A stretch of DNA of 62,346 nt from Neisseriaceae bacterium (GTDB taxonomy: Bacteria; Pseudomonadota; Gammaproteobacteria; Burkholderiales; Neisseriaceae). Of the stretch, positions 45,127 to 55,077 are shown in pieces. Made by a program: the position numbers and the translations under genes. The first letter of the stretch is position 1; each line of letters starts with the position of its first letter. Location of the stretch: contig JAGBKK010000001.1 in assembly GCA_017934045.1 (NCBI GenBank), positions 1 through 62,346 of the forward strand. The letters run 5' to 3'. The notes under the pieces were generated by a model that saw only the letters and a program-made list of their open reading frames with translations, had not been told where the DNA came from and searched no databases.

Positions 45127-45501
45127 ATGAGCAACGATAATCCATACGCACCACCCATTTCATCAAATGGTAGCAGAAACAATATGTTATTAAGCAATAT
45201 CGAAATAATCCCTGACCGCAAAATCATCAGGCATTTAGGCTTGGTGCAAGGTTCTACCGTGCGTGCCAAACACGCAGGACGCGACTTTATGGCAGGTTTG
45301 AAAAACATTGTCGGCGGCGAACTCAAAGGCTACACCGAATTATTGAACGAATCACGCGAAGAAGCGTTAGAACGAATGACCGAGCAAGCCGCTCGCTTGG
45401 GGGCAAATGCGGTAATCAATGTGCGTTTTGCCACTTCTAATGTAACCGCAGGGGCAAGCGAAGTATTCGCCTACGGCACGGCGGTTTTGTTGGAAGCATA
45501 A
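45127..45501 (+). CDS. UPF0145 (YbjQ-like) protein with NPYAPP tag
   Basis: 124 residues. Residues ~30-124 form the UPF0145 heavy-metal-binding-like domain: GLVQGSTVRAKHAGRDF, GELKGYTELLNESREEALER, RLGANAVINVRFATSNV, EVFAYGTAVLLE. The N-terminal SNDNPYAPPISSN resembles the start of the membrane proteins at 9664 and 10284. Two nt before the next gene, also UPF0145, so a tandem pair. Confidence 0.82.
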   Translation: MSNDNPYAPPISSNGSRNNMLLSNIEIIPDRKIIRHLGLVQGSTVRAKHAGRDFMAGLKNIVGGELKGYTELLNESREEALERMTEQAARLGANAVINVRFATSNVTAGASEVFAYGTAVLLEA

Positions 45502-45503
45502 AA

Positions 45504-45953
45504 ATGTTACAAATCATCATCTTTTTAGCGTTGTTGGGCTTGGGGTTTGGCGTGGGCAAACACCTTGAACACAAACATTTTATGAGCATTTTGCAGCGAG
45601 AACGAGACTTGTCGCACATTGTTGCTTTTTCTGCCAAACGACCGCCTGACACATTCCGCAATCAATTCTTGGTGCAGGGCAGTGTGGTGGTGTCGAGTGA
45701 TTATTTCAAACAATTTCTATCCGCTTGGCGATTGTTTTTTGGCGGCAGACTGAAAAGTTACGAAACGCTATTGGAGCGAGCAAGACGCGAAGCCATATTA
45801 AGAATGAAACAACAAGCCCAAAGCCGCCATGCCAACGCCATTTTTAATGTGAAATTAGAAACTTCGGTGATTAGCGACCAAAGCGGCAAAAACGGTGCAA
45901 TCGGCACGGTAGAAATTTTGGCGTACGGCACAGCAGGAACGCTCACACAATAA
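45504..45953 (+). CDS. Membrane-anchored UPF0145-like protein
   Basis: 149 residues: one N-terminal helix (IIIFLALLGLGFGVGKHL), a linker, then a UPF0145 domain with LVQGSVVVSSDYFKQF, RLKSYETLLERARREAILRM, RHANAIFNVKLETSVI and VEILAYGTA. It is a paralogue of the preceding gene with a membrane anchor instead of the NPYAPP tag. The pair is probably co-transcribed. Function unknown. Confidence 0.78.
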   Translation: MLQIIIFLALLGLGFGVGKHLEHKHFMSILQRERDLSHIVAFSAKRPPDTFRNQFLVQGSVVVSSDYFKQFLSAWRLFFGGRLKSYETLLERARREAILRMKQQAQSRHANAIFNVKLETSVISDQSGKNGAIGTVEILAYGTAGTLTQ

Positions 45954-46000
45954 TTTTCAGGCAGCCTGAAAGGATTATATCAATTTATAAGGGGTAATAT

Positions 46001-46852
46001 ATGGGGTACATAATCATCGGTTTGGTTTTACTTGTTTTATCGTTTGCATATTTAAGTTATATATTAAAAAAAGAACTTGAAAATCAAAAATATAGATGCA
46101 ATAGTTTGAATAAAGAAAATTATTCATTGCATCGCGATAATAATGAATTGAAAAATAAAAATAATATATTGCAAGATGACTATAATAGATTAGCAAATTT
46201 GTTTGAAAATTTACAATACAGGTATGCAATATTATTAGAGAGTAATCAAGGAAAAGATAAAGAGATAAAATTTTGTTTATCTTTCGATTTGCCAACAGAA
46301 CAAGAAAAGCAAGATAAAAAATTGAAGATAGCAAATGAGTTATTGAATAAAAATGAATTATCATCAAAATACTATATCAATAATGATGAACTTTATATTT
46401 ATAACATGTTGATACATGTTTATAACGATTGTTTTCAAGATAAAAATAAAGGAATAATAATTTCCCCACAGGTGTCAATGAAAGCATTCATTGATGGGGA
46501 AAACGATAGTTACAAGGTATATTCAGATTATTATGTTGATTTTTTAATAGGTAAAAGAAATACTTATAAGAATAAATATGATAAAGAACTTACAAATGTT
46601 GTCCCCTATGCTGTTATAGAATATCATGGGCATGGGCATTACCATCTTGGCAATATGACGGAAGAAGAAGAAAAAATCAAAACATTGCGAGTTACTACGA
46701 ATGATATTATAAAGGAAAAATGTTTAGAAAAAGCAAATATTCCATTAAAAATAATCACACATAATGACATTTATGATAGTAAAGAAATCAATCGAGATAA
46801 ATTAAAACAAAAAATCAAGCAAGTATTTAATGATATTTTTCAAGCAGCCTGA
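46001..46852 (+). CDS. DUF2726-domain protein with N-terminal membrane helix
   Basis: 283 residues: helix (IIIGLVLLVLSFAYLSYILK), a coiled-coil segment (NKENYSLHRDNNELKNKNNI), then residues ~140-275 with the DUF2726 pattern ISPQVSMKAFIDG, YYVDFLIGKRN, YAVIEYHGHGHYHLGN, TTNDIIKEKCLEKANIPLKI. DUF2726 is considered PD-(D/E)XK nuclease-like; the D-x-L ... E-Y-H-G spacing fits. Strongly AT-rich compared with lolC and the UPF0145 pair, suggesting transfer. It ends IFQAA from a variant uptake sequence. Confidence 0.75.
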   Translation: MGYIIIGLVLLVLSFAYLSYILKKELENQKYRCNSLNKENYSLHRDNNELKNKNNILQDDYNRLANLFENLQYRYAILLESNQGKDKEIKFCLSFDLPTEQEKQDKKLKIANELLNKNELSSKYYINNDELYIYNMLIHVYNDCFQDKNKGIIISPQVSMKAFIDGENDSYKVYSDYYVDFLIGKRNTYKNKYDKELTNVVPYAVIEYHGHGHYHLGNMTEEEEKIKTLRVTTNDIIKEKCLEKANIPLKIITHNDIYDSKEINRDKLKQKIKQVFNDIFQAA

Positions 46853-46881
46853 AAACTTTTTACAAGGAATAAAAAACTTTT

Positions 46882-48126
46882 ATGAATTTAGAAAACTGGA
46901 TTGGTTTGCGTTATTTACGCACCAAAAAACGCAATGGTTTTATTTCGTTTATCAGCGTGATTTCCGTGCTGTGTATTGCTTTGGGCGTGATGACGCTGAT
47001 TGTGGTGCTGTCGGTGATGAATGGCTTTCAACGCGATGTGCGTGCCAAACTGTTTGAAGTCTCGCCGCACATTACTTTGGGTTATACCGACCCTGATGAC
47101 GCTCGTTCGTGGCAGGATTTAATTCAATTAGCCAAGCAAAACAAGCATGTTTTGGGGGCAACGCCTGTGGCAGACGGTCAGGCACTTTTGACCAACGCAG
47201 GCGAAGTGAAGGGGGCGTTGTTGCAAGGCATTGTGCCTGATGAATTTTTGCAGGTTGCACAATTTGACGGCTTGGAAAAAAGCCATTTAGATACCTTAAA
47301 GACAGGCGAATACAACATTGTTTTGGGCAGTGTGTTGGCAGAAAATATGGCGGTGAATGTTGGCGATAAAATCACGGTTTTAACACCGCAGGGCAATGCC
47401 ACGCCCACAGGTATGGTGCCGCGTTTGAAACAATTTAATGTAACGGCGATTGTGGCTACCGAAATTTATGAAATGAATAACACATTAGCGTTGGTGCATA
47501 TTGCGGACGCTCAAAAACTCTTCAAAATGGGCGACAATATCAGCGGCGTGCGTTTGAAACTGGATAATCCGCAAAACGCACCTGAAATTGCCCCCACCAT
47601 TATTCCCAACGCAGTAGAGCAGGGCATTTGGGTGCATGATTGGTCGTTTTCAAATCGTTCTTATTTTGAAGCGGTGGCGATGGAGAAAAAAATGATGTTT
47701 ATCATTATGACGCTGATTAGTTTGGTTGCGTCATTTAATCTGATTTCGCTGTTGGTGATGACGGTCAATGAAAAACGAGCCGATATTGCCATTTTACGCA
47801 CGCTTGGGCTGTCGCCACGCGGTGTTATGCAAATTTTCTTTGTGCAAGGTGGCGTGGTGGGCTTGTTTGGCACGGCTTTGGGCGTGATTTTAGGCATTAC
47901 CGTTGCGGCAAATATCAGCAGTATTGTGGCGTTTATCGAAAACTTGGCAGGGCGGTCGTTGGTTAATTCGCAAGTGTATTTTTTGAATTACATTCCGTCC
48001 GATATTCAAATGACCGATGTAACCGTGATTGCCGTCATTTCGTTGGTGCTGGCATTTTTGGCAACGCTGTATCCTGCTTGGAACGCCGCACGCACACAAC
48101 CTGCGGAGGCTTTGCGTTATGAGTAA
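46882..48126 (+). CDS. lolC: Lipoprotein-releasing ABC transporter permease (LolC/LolE family)
   Basis: 414 residues. Inner-membrane permease that extracts outer-membrane lipoproteins and hands them to LolA. N-terminal IGLRYLRTKKRNGFISFISV and helix 1, a large periplasmic domain (~45-260), then three helices with EKRADIAILRTLGLSPRGVM (coupling region) and a final ATLYPAWNAARTQPAEALRYE. Only one permease gene is present beside lolD, so a single-permease (LolF-like) arrangement is possible. Overlaps lolD by 8 nt. Confidence 0.9.
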   Translation: MNLENWIGLRYLRTKKRNGFISFISVISVLCIALGVMTLIVVLSVMNGFQRDVRAKLFEVSPHITLGYTDPDDARSWQDLIQLAKQNKHVLGATPVADGQALLTNAGEVKGALLQGIVPDEFLQVAQFDGLEKSHLDTLKTGEYNIVLGSVLAENMAVNVGDKITVLTPQGNATPTGMVPRLKQFNVTAIVATEIYEMNNTLALVHIADAQKLFKMGDNISGVRLKLDNPQNAPEIAPTIIPNAVEQGIWVHDWSFSNRSYFEAVAMEKKMMFIIMTLISLVASFNLISLLVMTVNEKRADIAILRTLGLSPRGVMQIFFVQGGVVGLFGTALGVILGITVAANISSIVAFIENLAGRSLVNSQVYFLNYIPSDIQMTDVTVIAVISLVLAFLATLYPAWNAARTQPAEALRYE

Positions 48127-48793
48127 TCTCGTTATTTCTTGCGAAAATGTGGTGAAAAATTACCAAGACGGCGGTTTAAGCGTTGAAGTATTAAAACAAA
48201 TCAACCTGAATATCCACCAGGGCGAGAGCGTGTGTATTGTGGGTGCTTCGGGTTCAGGCAAATCTACGCTCTTACACCTGTTAGGCGGATTAGACAAGCC
48301 GTCAAGTGGCGAAGTGTCGTTAATGGGGCAATCGTTAGCGAACTTAACGCAAAAACAGTTGGGCGATTTACGCAATCGCTATTTGGGTTTTGTGTATCAA
48401 TTTCATCACCTGCTGCCTGAATTTTCAGCCGAAGAAAATGTGATGATGCCCTTGTTAATCGCCAAGAAAAACAAAAACGAAGCACGCAAAGCGGCAAGCG
48501 AAATGTTAGAAAAAGTCGGCTTAAAAAATCGAGCCACCCACCGACCAAGCGAATTATCAGGCGGCGAACGCCAAAGAGCAGCAATCGCACGAGCGTTGGT
48601 AACTCGCCCAGCGTGCATTTTGGCAGATGAACCCACAGGCAATTTAGACCGCCAAAACGCCGCGAATGTGCTTGCTATGATGATGGACTTAAAAAACGAA
48701 CTTGGCACAGCCTTGGTGGTGGTAACCCACGACGACCAAGCCACACAACACTTTGATCGAGTGATGACCATGCAAGACGGCGTGTTGGCGTAG
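48119..48793 (+). CDS. lolD: Lipoprotein-releasing ABC transporter ATPase LolD
   Basis: 224 residues from ATG 48119, which lies inside the end of lolC. Walker A VGASGSGKSTLLHLLGGLD, Q-loop VYQFHHLLPEFSAEENVMMP, signature LSGGERQRAAIARALVTRP, Walker B ILADEPTGNLDRQ, H-loop VVVTHDDQATQH. Powers LolC in releasing lipoproteins from the inner membrane. Confidence 0.95.
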   Translation: MSNLVISCENVVKNYQDGGLSVEVLKQINLNIHQGESVCIVGASGSGKSTLLHLLGGLDKPSSGEVSLMGQSLANLTQKQLGDLRNRYLGFVYQFHHLLPEFSAEENVMMPLLIAKKNKNEARKAASEMLEKVGLKNRATHRPSELSGGERQRAAIARALVTRPACILADEPTGNLDRQNAANVLAMMMDLKNELGTALVVVTHDDQATQHFDRVMTMQDGVLA

Positions 48794-48867
48794 GGCAGTT
48801 TTTGACGGATCAAAACAACAGAAACGCCGTATGGCGTTTCTGCATTCAGCTTGCAAAAGTCTCTTGA

Positions 48868-49434
48868 TTATGCTTTGGGCAGGGTTACGCCTGTCTGTCC
48901 CATATATTTGCCGTTGCGGTCTTTGTAGGAAGTTTCGCACGCTTCATCGCTTTCAAAAAACAGCACCTGTGCCACGCCTTCACCTGCGTAGATTTTGGCA
49001 GGCAGTGGCGTGGTGTTAGAAAATTCCAGCGTAACAAAGCCTTCCCATTCGGGTTCAAACGGCGTTACATTGACAATAATGCCACAACGCGCATAAGTCG
49101 ATTTGCCCAAACACACCGTTAAAATATTTCGTGGAATGCGAAAATACTCCACCGTGCGAGCCAAAGCAAAAGAATTGGGCGGAATAATGCAAAAATCGTC
49201 TTCCACTTCCACAAAATTGCGTGGGTCGAAGTTTTTGGGATCAACTATCGTGCTGTTTATATTGGTAAAAATTTTAAATTCTCTGGCACAGCGAATGTCG
49301 TAACCATAAGATGAAGTGCCATAAGAAATCACTTTTTTGCCGTCAATTTGTTTGACTTGATTGGGTTCAAACGGTTCAATCATACCGTGTTGTTCGCTCA
49401 TTCGGCGAATCCATTTGTCGGATTTAATGCTCAT
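48868..49434 (-). CDS. dcd: dCTP deaminase
   Basis: 188-residue trimeric enzyme converting dCTP to dUTP for thymidylate synthesis. SGEQ-like N-terminal region ([20 protein letters not shown]), [60 protein letters not shown] and [20 protein letters not shown], with the catalytic glutamate in the last block. Convergent with lolD. Confidence 0.96.
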   Translation of the reverse strand: MSIKSDKWIRRMSEQHGMIEPFEPNQVKQIDGKKVISYGTSSYGYDIRCAREFKIFTNINSTIVDPKNFDPRNFVEVEDDFCIIPPNSFALARTVEYFRIPRNILTVCLGKSTYARCGIIVNVTPFEPEWEGFVTLEFSNTTPLPAKIYAGEGVAQVLFFESDEACETSYKDRNGKYMGQTGVTLPKA

Positions 49435-49607
49435 TTTCAGGCTGCCTGAAAGGTTAAATAGTAGGGTATTGTATTACAAAAACGCCTTTGCAGGCTGCCT
49501 GAAAAAAATCTCTCCTTGAAAAAACCGAACGCTTATATGAAAATATAGGGTTTTTTTAGAAAAAGCCTTTTTCAGGCTGCCTGAAATAAAATTTAGAAAG
49601 CACAACA

Positions 49608-51674
49608 ATGAATCATTCTTTACTCATTGAACTTTTCACCGAAGAATTGCCCCCCAAAGCCTTGAAAAACTTGGGCGAACATTTTGCACGCAATGTGGTG
49701 CAAGGCTTGATAGACGCACGATTGATTGGCAATGCGGATAATTATGCTGCATTTGCCACGCCACGCCGTTTGGCGGTGTTGGTGCCAAACACACAAGCCG
49801 TTCAGCCTGATATGCAAATTGTCAAAAAAGGACCTTCTGTGGCAAATGGTATGCAAAACGGCGAACCCACCAAAGCCTTGCAGGGCTTTATGCGATCGTG
49901 CGGTGCAGATTTTGCGGCGTTGAAAGTCATCAATGACGGCAAGCAAGAAGTGTATGCTTATGAATACACGCAACACGGCAAGTCTTTGGCGGAATTGTTG
50001 GGCGAAATTCTTAATCAAGCTGTCAAAAAATTACCCATTCCCAAGGTAATGCGTTGGGGCAGCAGTACGCATTCTTTTGTGCGTCCTGTGCATAAGTTAT
50101 TGGTTTTACACGGAAATCAAACGCTTCCTGTGTCGGTTTTGGGTTTAGATAGTGGCAATACTACGCTGGGTCATCGCTTTTTATCGTCAGGCGAAATCAT
50201 CATCAATAATGCCGATGATTACGAAAAAACCTTGTTAGAACAAGGCAAAGTCATTGCTTCCTTTGAACAACGCAAAACACATATTCAGGCAGCCTTAAAC
50301 GACTTGGCAAGTCAAAATCAAGCCACTGTGGCAGCGGACGATTCTTTATTAGAAGAAGTAACCGCTTTGGTTGAATATCCTGTTGTTTTACAAGGACAAT
50401 TTGAAGAACATTTCTTAACCGTACCGCAAGAATGTTTGATTTTGACGATGCAACAAAATCAAAAATATTTCCCCTTGTTGGACGCAAACGGCAAACTCAC
50501 CAACCGCTTTTTGTTGGTATCCAATATGCAAGCCGCAACGCCTGAACATATCATCAAAGGCAATGAACGCGTCTTGCGTGCGAGATTAAGCGATGCACAA
50601 TTTTTCTTCGAGCAAGACAAAAAACGCACGCTGGAAAGCCGCCTGCCCAAACTCACGCATGTGGTGTATCACAATCAATTAGGCACGCAAGCTGAACGCA
50701 TTGCTCGCTTGGTGGATATTTCCGCTTATATTGCCGAGCAAATCGGTGCGAATGTCGGTCAAACCTTACAAGCCGCCGAATTGTGTAAAAGCGATTTGGT
50801 GTGCGAAATGGTGGGCGAATTTCCTGAATTACAAGGCATTATGGGGCATTACTATGCCTTAAATGACGGCTTGGACGCAACCGTTGCCTTGGCGATTGAA
50901 GAACACTATCTGCCACGCTTCGCAGGCGACAGGCTGCCTGAAAGCCTTGTCGGCGTAAGTGTTGCTTTGGCAGATAAATTAGAAAGCCTTGTTGGCATTT
51001 GGGGCATAGGCTTAAAACCCACTGGCGACAAAGACCCATACGGCTTACGCCGTTCGTCATTAGGCATATTGCGAATGTTAATGCAGCACGGCTTATCACC
51101 CAATCACTTGGTACAAGCCGCATTTGATTCGTTTGAAAAAGGCAAACTCGCCGACAATACCGTAGCGGAAGTGTTGGAATTTATGGACGCACGACTTGCC
51201 ATTATGTTGCAAAACGATTACGCCCACGATGAAGTGGCGGCGGTTTTGGCAGTCAAAACAGGTGATTTAAGCGATATTCCTGCACGGTTATCAGCGGTGT
51301 CGCACTTTAAGAAACTTGCCGAAGCCCAAGCATTAGCCGCTGCCAATAAACGCGTCAGCAATATTTTGAAGAAAAACGCCATTGCCCTGAACGAAATTCA
51401 AATCGAAGACACATTATTGGTGGAACAGGCGGAAAAAGATTTGTATCAAGCCGCGTTATCGATTGCTGAAAAAGTGCAACCGTCTTTGGCAAATAAAGAT
51501 TTTCAGGCAGCCTTAACCGTATTAGCCCAACTGAAAACGCCGATTGACGCATTTTTTGACAGCGTGATGGTGATGGCAGAAGACCCACTAATCCGCCGCA
51601 ATCGTTTGAATTTATTGGCATTTATTCAACAACAAACCAACGCAGTCGCCGATATTGGCTTGTTGGATTGTTGA
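49608..51674 (+). CDS. glyS: Glycine--tRNA ligase beta subunit
   Basis: 688 residues; pairs with GlyQ as alpha2beta2 glycyl-tRNA synthetase. LLIELFTEELPPKALKNLGE at the N-terminus, FATPRRLAVLV, MRWGSSTHSFVRPVHKLLVL, ECLILTMQQNQKYFPLLD, NERVLRARLSDAQFFFEQDK, LADKLESLVGIWGIGLKPTG, KDPYGLRRSSLGILRML and the C-terminal anticodon-binding helices. glyQ is not in the window. A terminator follows. Confidence 0.96.
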   Translation: MNHSLLIELFTEELPPKALKNLGEHFARNVVQGLIDARLIGNADNYAAFATPRRLAVLVPNTQAVQPDMQIVKKGPSVANGMQNGEPTKALQGFMRSCGADFAALKVINDGKQEVYAYEYTQHGKSLAELLGEILNQAVKKLPIPKVMRWGSSTHSFVRPVHKLLVLHGNQTLPVSVLGLDSGNTTLGHRFLSSGEIIINNADDYEKTLLEQGKVIASFEQRKTHIQAALNDLASQNQATVAADDSLLEEVTALVEYPVVLQGQFEEHFLTVPQECLILTMQQNQKYFPLLDANGKLTNRFLLVSNMQAATPEHIIKGNERVLRARLSDAQFFFEQDKKRTLESRLPKLTHVVYHNQLGTQAERIARLVDISAYIAEQIGANVGQTLQAAELCKSDLVCEMVGEFPELQGIMGHYYALNDGLDATVALAIEEHYLPRFAGDRLPESLVGVSVALADKLESLVGIWGIGLKPTGDKDPYGLRRSSLGILRMLMQHGLSPNHLVQAAFDSFEKGKLADNTVAEVLEFMDARLAIMLQNDYAHDEVAAVLAVKTGDLSDIPARLSAVSHFKKLAEAQALAAANKRVSNILKKNAIALNEIQIEDTLLVEQAEKDLYQAALSIAEKVQPSLANKDFQAALTVLAQLKTPIDAFFDSVMVMAEDPLIRRNRLNLLAFIQQQTNAVADIGLLDC

Positions 51675-51680
51675 AAATAG

Positions 51681-51721
51681 CAAAAACCGCTCTTGCTTGT
51701 GAAAAGGGCGGTTTGTTTTTT
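51681..51721 (+). terminator. Terminator after glyS
   Basis: AAACCGCTCTT and AAGGGCGGTTT pair (one G-U), followed by GTTTTTT. Overlaps the start of an uptake sequence at 51720. Confidence 0.75.
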
Positions 51722-51858
51722 CAGGCTGCCTGAAAGCGTTGCACAACAGATACACATTATCGTTTTGAAGTTAATCGACTATATTGGCAAAAAAGATTAG
51801 AATAACACCTATCTCATTTCTTTTCAGGCAACCTGAAAAATTATAAGCATTTGTTTTT

Positions 51859-52632
51859 ATGAATACTTTTGACGAAGATAATCCAATAGACACGCCCATT
51901 AAACGCCGCCGCAATGGCATTTATTTTCTGCCGAATGCGATTACGCTAACGGCTTTGTTAGCGGCGTTTTTTTCGATTACGCAAGCCATGGCTGAACATT
52001 ATATTCAGTCAGCGGTGTGGATTTTTGTGTCGATGATTTGCGATGGCTTGGACGGTCGCATTGCACGACTCACCAACTCGCAAAGTTCGTTTGGCGAACA
52101 ATTAGACAGCATTGTCGATATGGTGAGTTTTGGTGTCGCCCCTGCTTTGGTGGCGTATGTATGGCAGTTGAAGTCTTTGGGACGAGTAGGTTACGCGGTC
52201 GCCTTTATTTATTGTGCCTGTGCGGCGTTGCGTTTGGCGTTGTTTAATACGCTGATTGGCAAGGTGGATAAACGCTGGTTTATCGGCGTTCCCAGTCCCA
52301 CGGCGGCGGCGTTGGTGGCAGGTTTAATTTGGGTGCATCACGGCTACGAACGCTTGCCGCATATTGATTACATTGCTTTGGCAGTAACACTGTTTGCAGG
52401 TTTATCAATGGTGGTGCAAATTAAGTTTTGGAGTTTCAAAGAGTTAAGCACTTCCGAACAGCCTGTACCGTTTTTTGTGATGGTTATCGCCGTGGGAGTG
52501 CTGTTGCTGTTGTTTTTGCAACCGTCTGTGGTGCTGTTTTTGGGCTTTTTGTTATACAGTTTATCGGGTTATGCAATGTGGGTGTGGCAGTTTTTACGCC
52601 ATAAGAAAAAACCTGCTAATCCGATTAAATAA
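51859..52632 (+). CDS. pssA: CDP-diacylglycerol--serine O-phosphatidyltransferase
   Basis: 257 residues with about eight helices. Makes phosphatidylserine, the precursor of phosphatidylethanolamine. The CDP-alcohol transferase motif is complete: DGLDGRIARLTNSQSSFGEQ then LDSIVDMVSFGVAP, containing D-G-x2-A-R-x8-G-x3-D-x3-D. This is the membrane-embedded type II enzyme. Followed at once by the NCS2 permease gene. Confidence 0.93.
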   Translation: MNTFDEDNPIDTPIKRRRNGIYFLPNAITLTALLAAFFSITQAMAEHYIQSAVWIFVSMICDGLDGRIARLTNSQSSFGEQLDSIVDMVSFGVAPALVAYVWQLKSLGRVGYAVAFIYCACAALRLALFNTLIGKVDKRWFIGVPSPTAAALVAGLIWVHHGYERLPHIDYIALAVTLFAGLSMVVQIKFWSFKELSTSEQPVPFFVMVIAVGVLLLLFLQPSVVLFLGFLLYSLSGYAMWVWQFLRHKKKPANPIK

Positions 52633-52664
52633 CTTATTTTTCAACTTTTTCAGGCAGGGTCAAA

Positions 52665-53966
52665 ATGAACTTTCTCGAAAAAATCTTCAAAATCTCGGCA
52701 AACCAAAGTTCTATTAAAGTGGAACTTTTGGCAGGTTTAACCACCTTTTTGGCGATGAGTTACATTATTTTCGTCAATCCGTCCATTTTAAGCGAAACAG
52801 GAATGGATTGGGGGGCGGTGTTTGTGGCAACCTGTATTGCGTCCGCCTTTGGCTGTATTTTAATGGGCTTGGTGGCAAATTATCCGATTGCATTAGCACC
52901 AGGTATGGGCTTAAACGCTTATTTTACCTACACCGTATGTTTAGGTATGGGCGTGCCGTGGCAAGTGGCATTGGCGGCGGTGTGTGTGTCAGGCATTGTG
53001 TTTGTCATATTCAGCGTTGCAGGCGTGCGAAAAGCCATTATTGACGGCATTCCGCAATCCTTAAAATTCGCCATTGGAGCAGGGATTGGCTTGTTTTTAA
53101 CGCTGATTGGTATGAAAAGTGCAGGCATTGTGGTGGATAATCCAGCCACTTTGGTGGGCTTGGGCGACATTAAATCGCACACCGTTTTGCTTTCGCTATT
53201 AGGCTTTTTTATTATCGTGGCGTTGGATTATTGGCGAGTGCGTGGGGCAATTATCATCAGCATTTTGGTGGTAACTGTCATTTCCATTATTTTCGGCTTT
53301 TCCGAATTTAAAGGCGTGGTCGGCGAAATTCCCTCCATTGCCCCCACTTTAATGCAAATAGATTTCAAAGACTTATTCACGCCTGCCTTATTAAGCGTGA
53401 TTTTTGTGTTCTTTTTGGTTGATTTATTCGACAGTACAGGCACAATGATTGGCGTGGCACATCGAGCTGGTTTATTAGACAAAAACGGCAATTTACCGCA
53501 TTTAAATCGTGCCTTACTCGCCGATTCCACTGCCATTGTCGCAGGTTCAGCATTAGGCACTTCATCAGTTACCGCTTATGTCGAATCCGCCGCAGGGGCG
53601 GCTGCTGGTGGTAAAACAGGCTTAACCACCATTGTCGTGGGTGTCTTATTTTTATTCGCCCTATGGTTTTCGCCTTTGGTAGGCTCTGTGCCTGCCTTTG
53701 CCACCGCTCCTGCCTTAATTTTTGTTGGCATTTTAATGATGAAAGGCTGTTTAGAAATCGACTGGAACGACTTATCCGAAGCCGCTCCTGCCTTTTTCAC
53801 CATTGCATTTATGCCTTTCACCTACTCAATCGCCAACGGCATTGCTATGGGCTTTATTTCCTATGCTTTGGTTAAAGCAATGTGCGGCAAAGCACGCGAA
53901 GTCTCTCCCATTGTGTGGGTGGTTTCCGCACTATGGGTGGCTAAATTCTGGTATTTTGGTGGTTGA
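52665..53966 (+). CDS. NCS2 family purine permease (AzgA/GhxP type)
   Basis: 433 residues with about 13 helices. Motifs: VELLAGLTTFLAMSYIIFVN, PIALAPGMGLNAYFTYTV (NCS2 signature), LKFAIGAGIGLFLTLIGMK, FFLVDLFDSTGTMIGVAHRA, STAIVAGSALGTSSVTAYVE and SAAGAAAGGKTGLT. These match the AzgA-like branch that takes up adenine, guanine or hypoxanthine by proton symport. It may act with the nucleoside hydrolase at 24988 in base salvage, an inference. Confidence 0.9.
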   Translation: MNFLEKIFKISANQSSIKVELLAGLTTFLAMSYIIFVNPSILSETGMDWGAVFVATCIASAFGCILMGLVANYPIALAPGMGLNAYFTYTVCLGMGVPWQVALAAVCVSGIVFVIFSVAGVRKAIIDGIPQSLKFAIGAGIGLFLTLIGMKSAGIVVDNPATLVGLGDIKSHTVLLSLLGFFIIVALDYWRVRGAIIISILVVTVISIIFGFSEFKGVVGEIPSIAPTLMQIDFKDLFTPALLSVIFVFFLVDLFDSTGTMIGVAHRAGLLDKNGNLPHLNRALLADSTAIVAGSALGTSSVTAYVESAAGAAAGGKTGLTTIVVGVLFLFALWFSPLVGSVPAFATAPALIFVGILMMKGCLEIDWNDLSEAAPAFFTIAFMPFTYSIANGIAMGFISYALVKAMCGKAREVSPIVWVVSALWVAKFWYFGG

Positions 53967-54032
53967 TTATCAATCAGTTAGGCAGCCTGAAATGTTGTTC
54001 AGGTTGCCTTTTTTATTCAGGAACATAATCAA

Positions 54033-54797
54033 ATGAAAATTGCCACATGGAATGTTAATTCGTTGAAAGTGCGACTGCCACAGGTTTTAGCGTGGTTAGA
54101 TGAGCAACAAGCTGATATTTTGGCGTTGCAAGAATTGAAATTAGAACACGATAAATTTCCCATTGAAGCCTTTGCCGATTTAGGTTTTCAGGCTGCGTGG
54201 TTGGGGCAGAAAACTTACAACGGTGTTGCCATTATCAGCAAAAAACCGTTAGCAAATGTGCAATGCAATATGCCCAATTTTGCTGACCCACAAAGCCGTT
54301 TTATTGCGGCGACCATTGATGATATTCGTGTGATTTGTGTGTATTGCGTGAATGGCGAACGATTGGAAAGTGATAAATTTCAATATAAACAACAATGGTT
54401 TAACGCTCTTTCAGGCTGCCTGAAACAGGAATTAGCACAATATCAAAATGTGGTTTTGTTGGGTGATTTTAATATTGCTCCTGATGATATTGATGTCGCC
54501 GAAGCCGAAAAACACGCAGGCAAAATTTTGTGTTCCAATGAAGAACGGCAATGGTTTCAAAACTTATTGGCTTTGGGTTTCACAGACGCGGTGCGGTTTT
54601 TGGCAAAAGACGAAAAAATCTATTCGTGGTGGGATTATCGTATGAATGCGTTTCGCCGCAATTTAGGTATGCGCATTGACCATATTCTTCTAACGCCCAA
54701 TTTAATGCAAAAAACAATGAAATATCAAATAGATAAAACAGCACGAGCCGCCGAACGCCCCAGCGATCATGCTCCTGTGTGGGTAGAAATACAATAA
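54033..54797 (+). CDS. xth: Exodeoxyribonuclease III
   Basis: 254-residue EEP-family AP endonuclease and 3' exonuclease of base excision repair. KIATWNVNSLKVRLPQVLAW, LALQELKLEHDKFP (metal glutamate), GDFNIAPDDIDV, GFTDAVRFLAK, YSWWDYRMNAFRRNLGMRID and ERPSDHAPVWVEIQ (catalytic D-H). An in-frame uptake sequence (54410-54424) encodes LSGCLKQE. Confidence 0.93.
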   Translation: MKIATWNVNSLKVRLPQVLAWLDEQQADILALQELKLEHDKFPIEAFADLGFQAAWLGQKTYNGVAIISKKPLANVQCNMPNFADPQSRFIAATIDDIRVICVYCVNGERLESDKFQYKQQWFNALSGCLKQELAQYQNVVLLGDFNIAPDDIDVAEAEKHAGKILCSNEERQWFQNLLALGFTDAVRFLAKDEKIYSWWDYRMNAFRRNLGMRIDHILLTPNLMQKTMKYQIDKTARAAERPSDHAPVWVEIQ

Positions 54798-54865
54798 CCT
54801 TGCAAAACCCCCTGCAAAACTCGTCATTACGCACCGATAGCGAAGAATCTTTTATAAAACAGCAA

Positions 54866-54895
54866 GCGTAGGGTGGGCAACTTGTTGCCCACGCG
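54866..54895 (+). repeat. GTAGGGTGGGCAAC palindrome copy
   Basis: GCGTAGGGTGGGCAAC-TTG-TTGCCCACGCG: an inverted repeat around TTG. Same family as 55301-55330 (opposite orientation) and 56362-56391. Confidence 0.8.
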
Positions 54896-55077
54896 TTTTA
54901 ATGGGTTTTCAGGCAGCCTAAATAAATTGTTTTGAAAGAATTATATTTTTATAAATCATTGCCAAGGCGATTGTTTATAACAATGTGATTATTAAATTGA
55001 ATTTCAGGTTGCCTGATAATTCAAACAAAATCGCAGGGCAACAAAGTTGCCATCGCCGAACGGACAAAATGACTACT

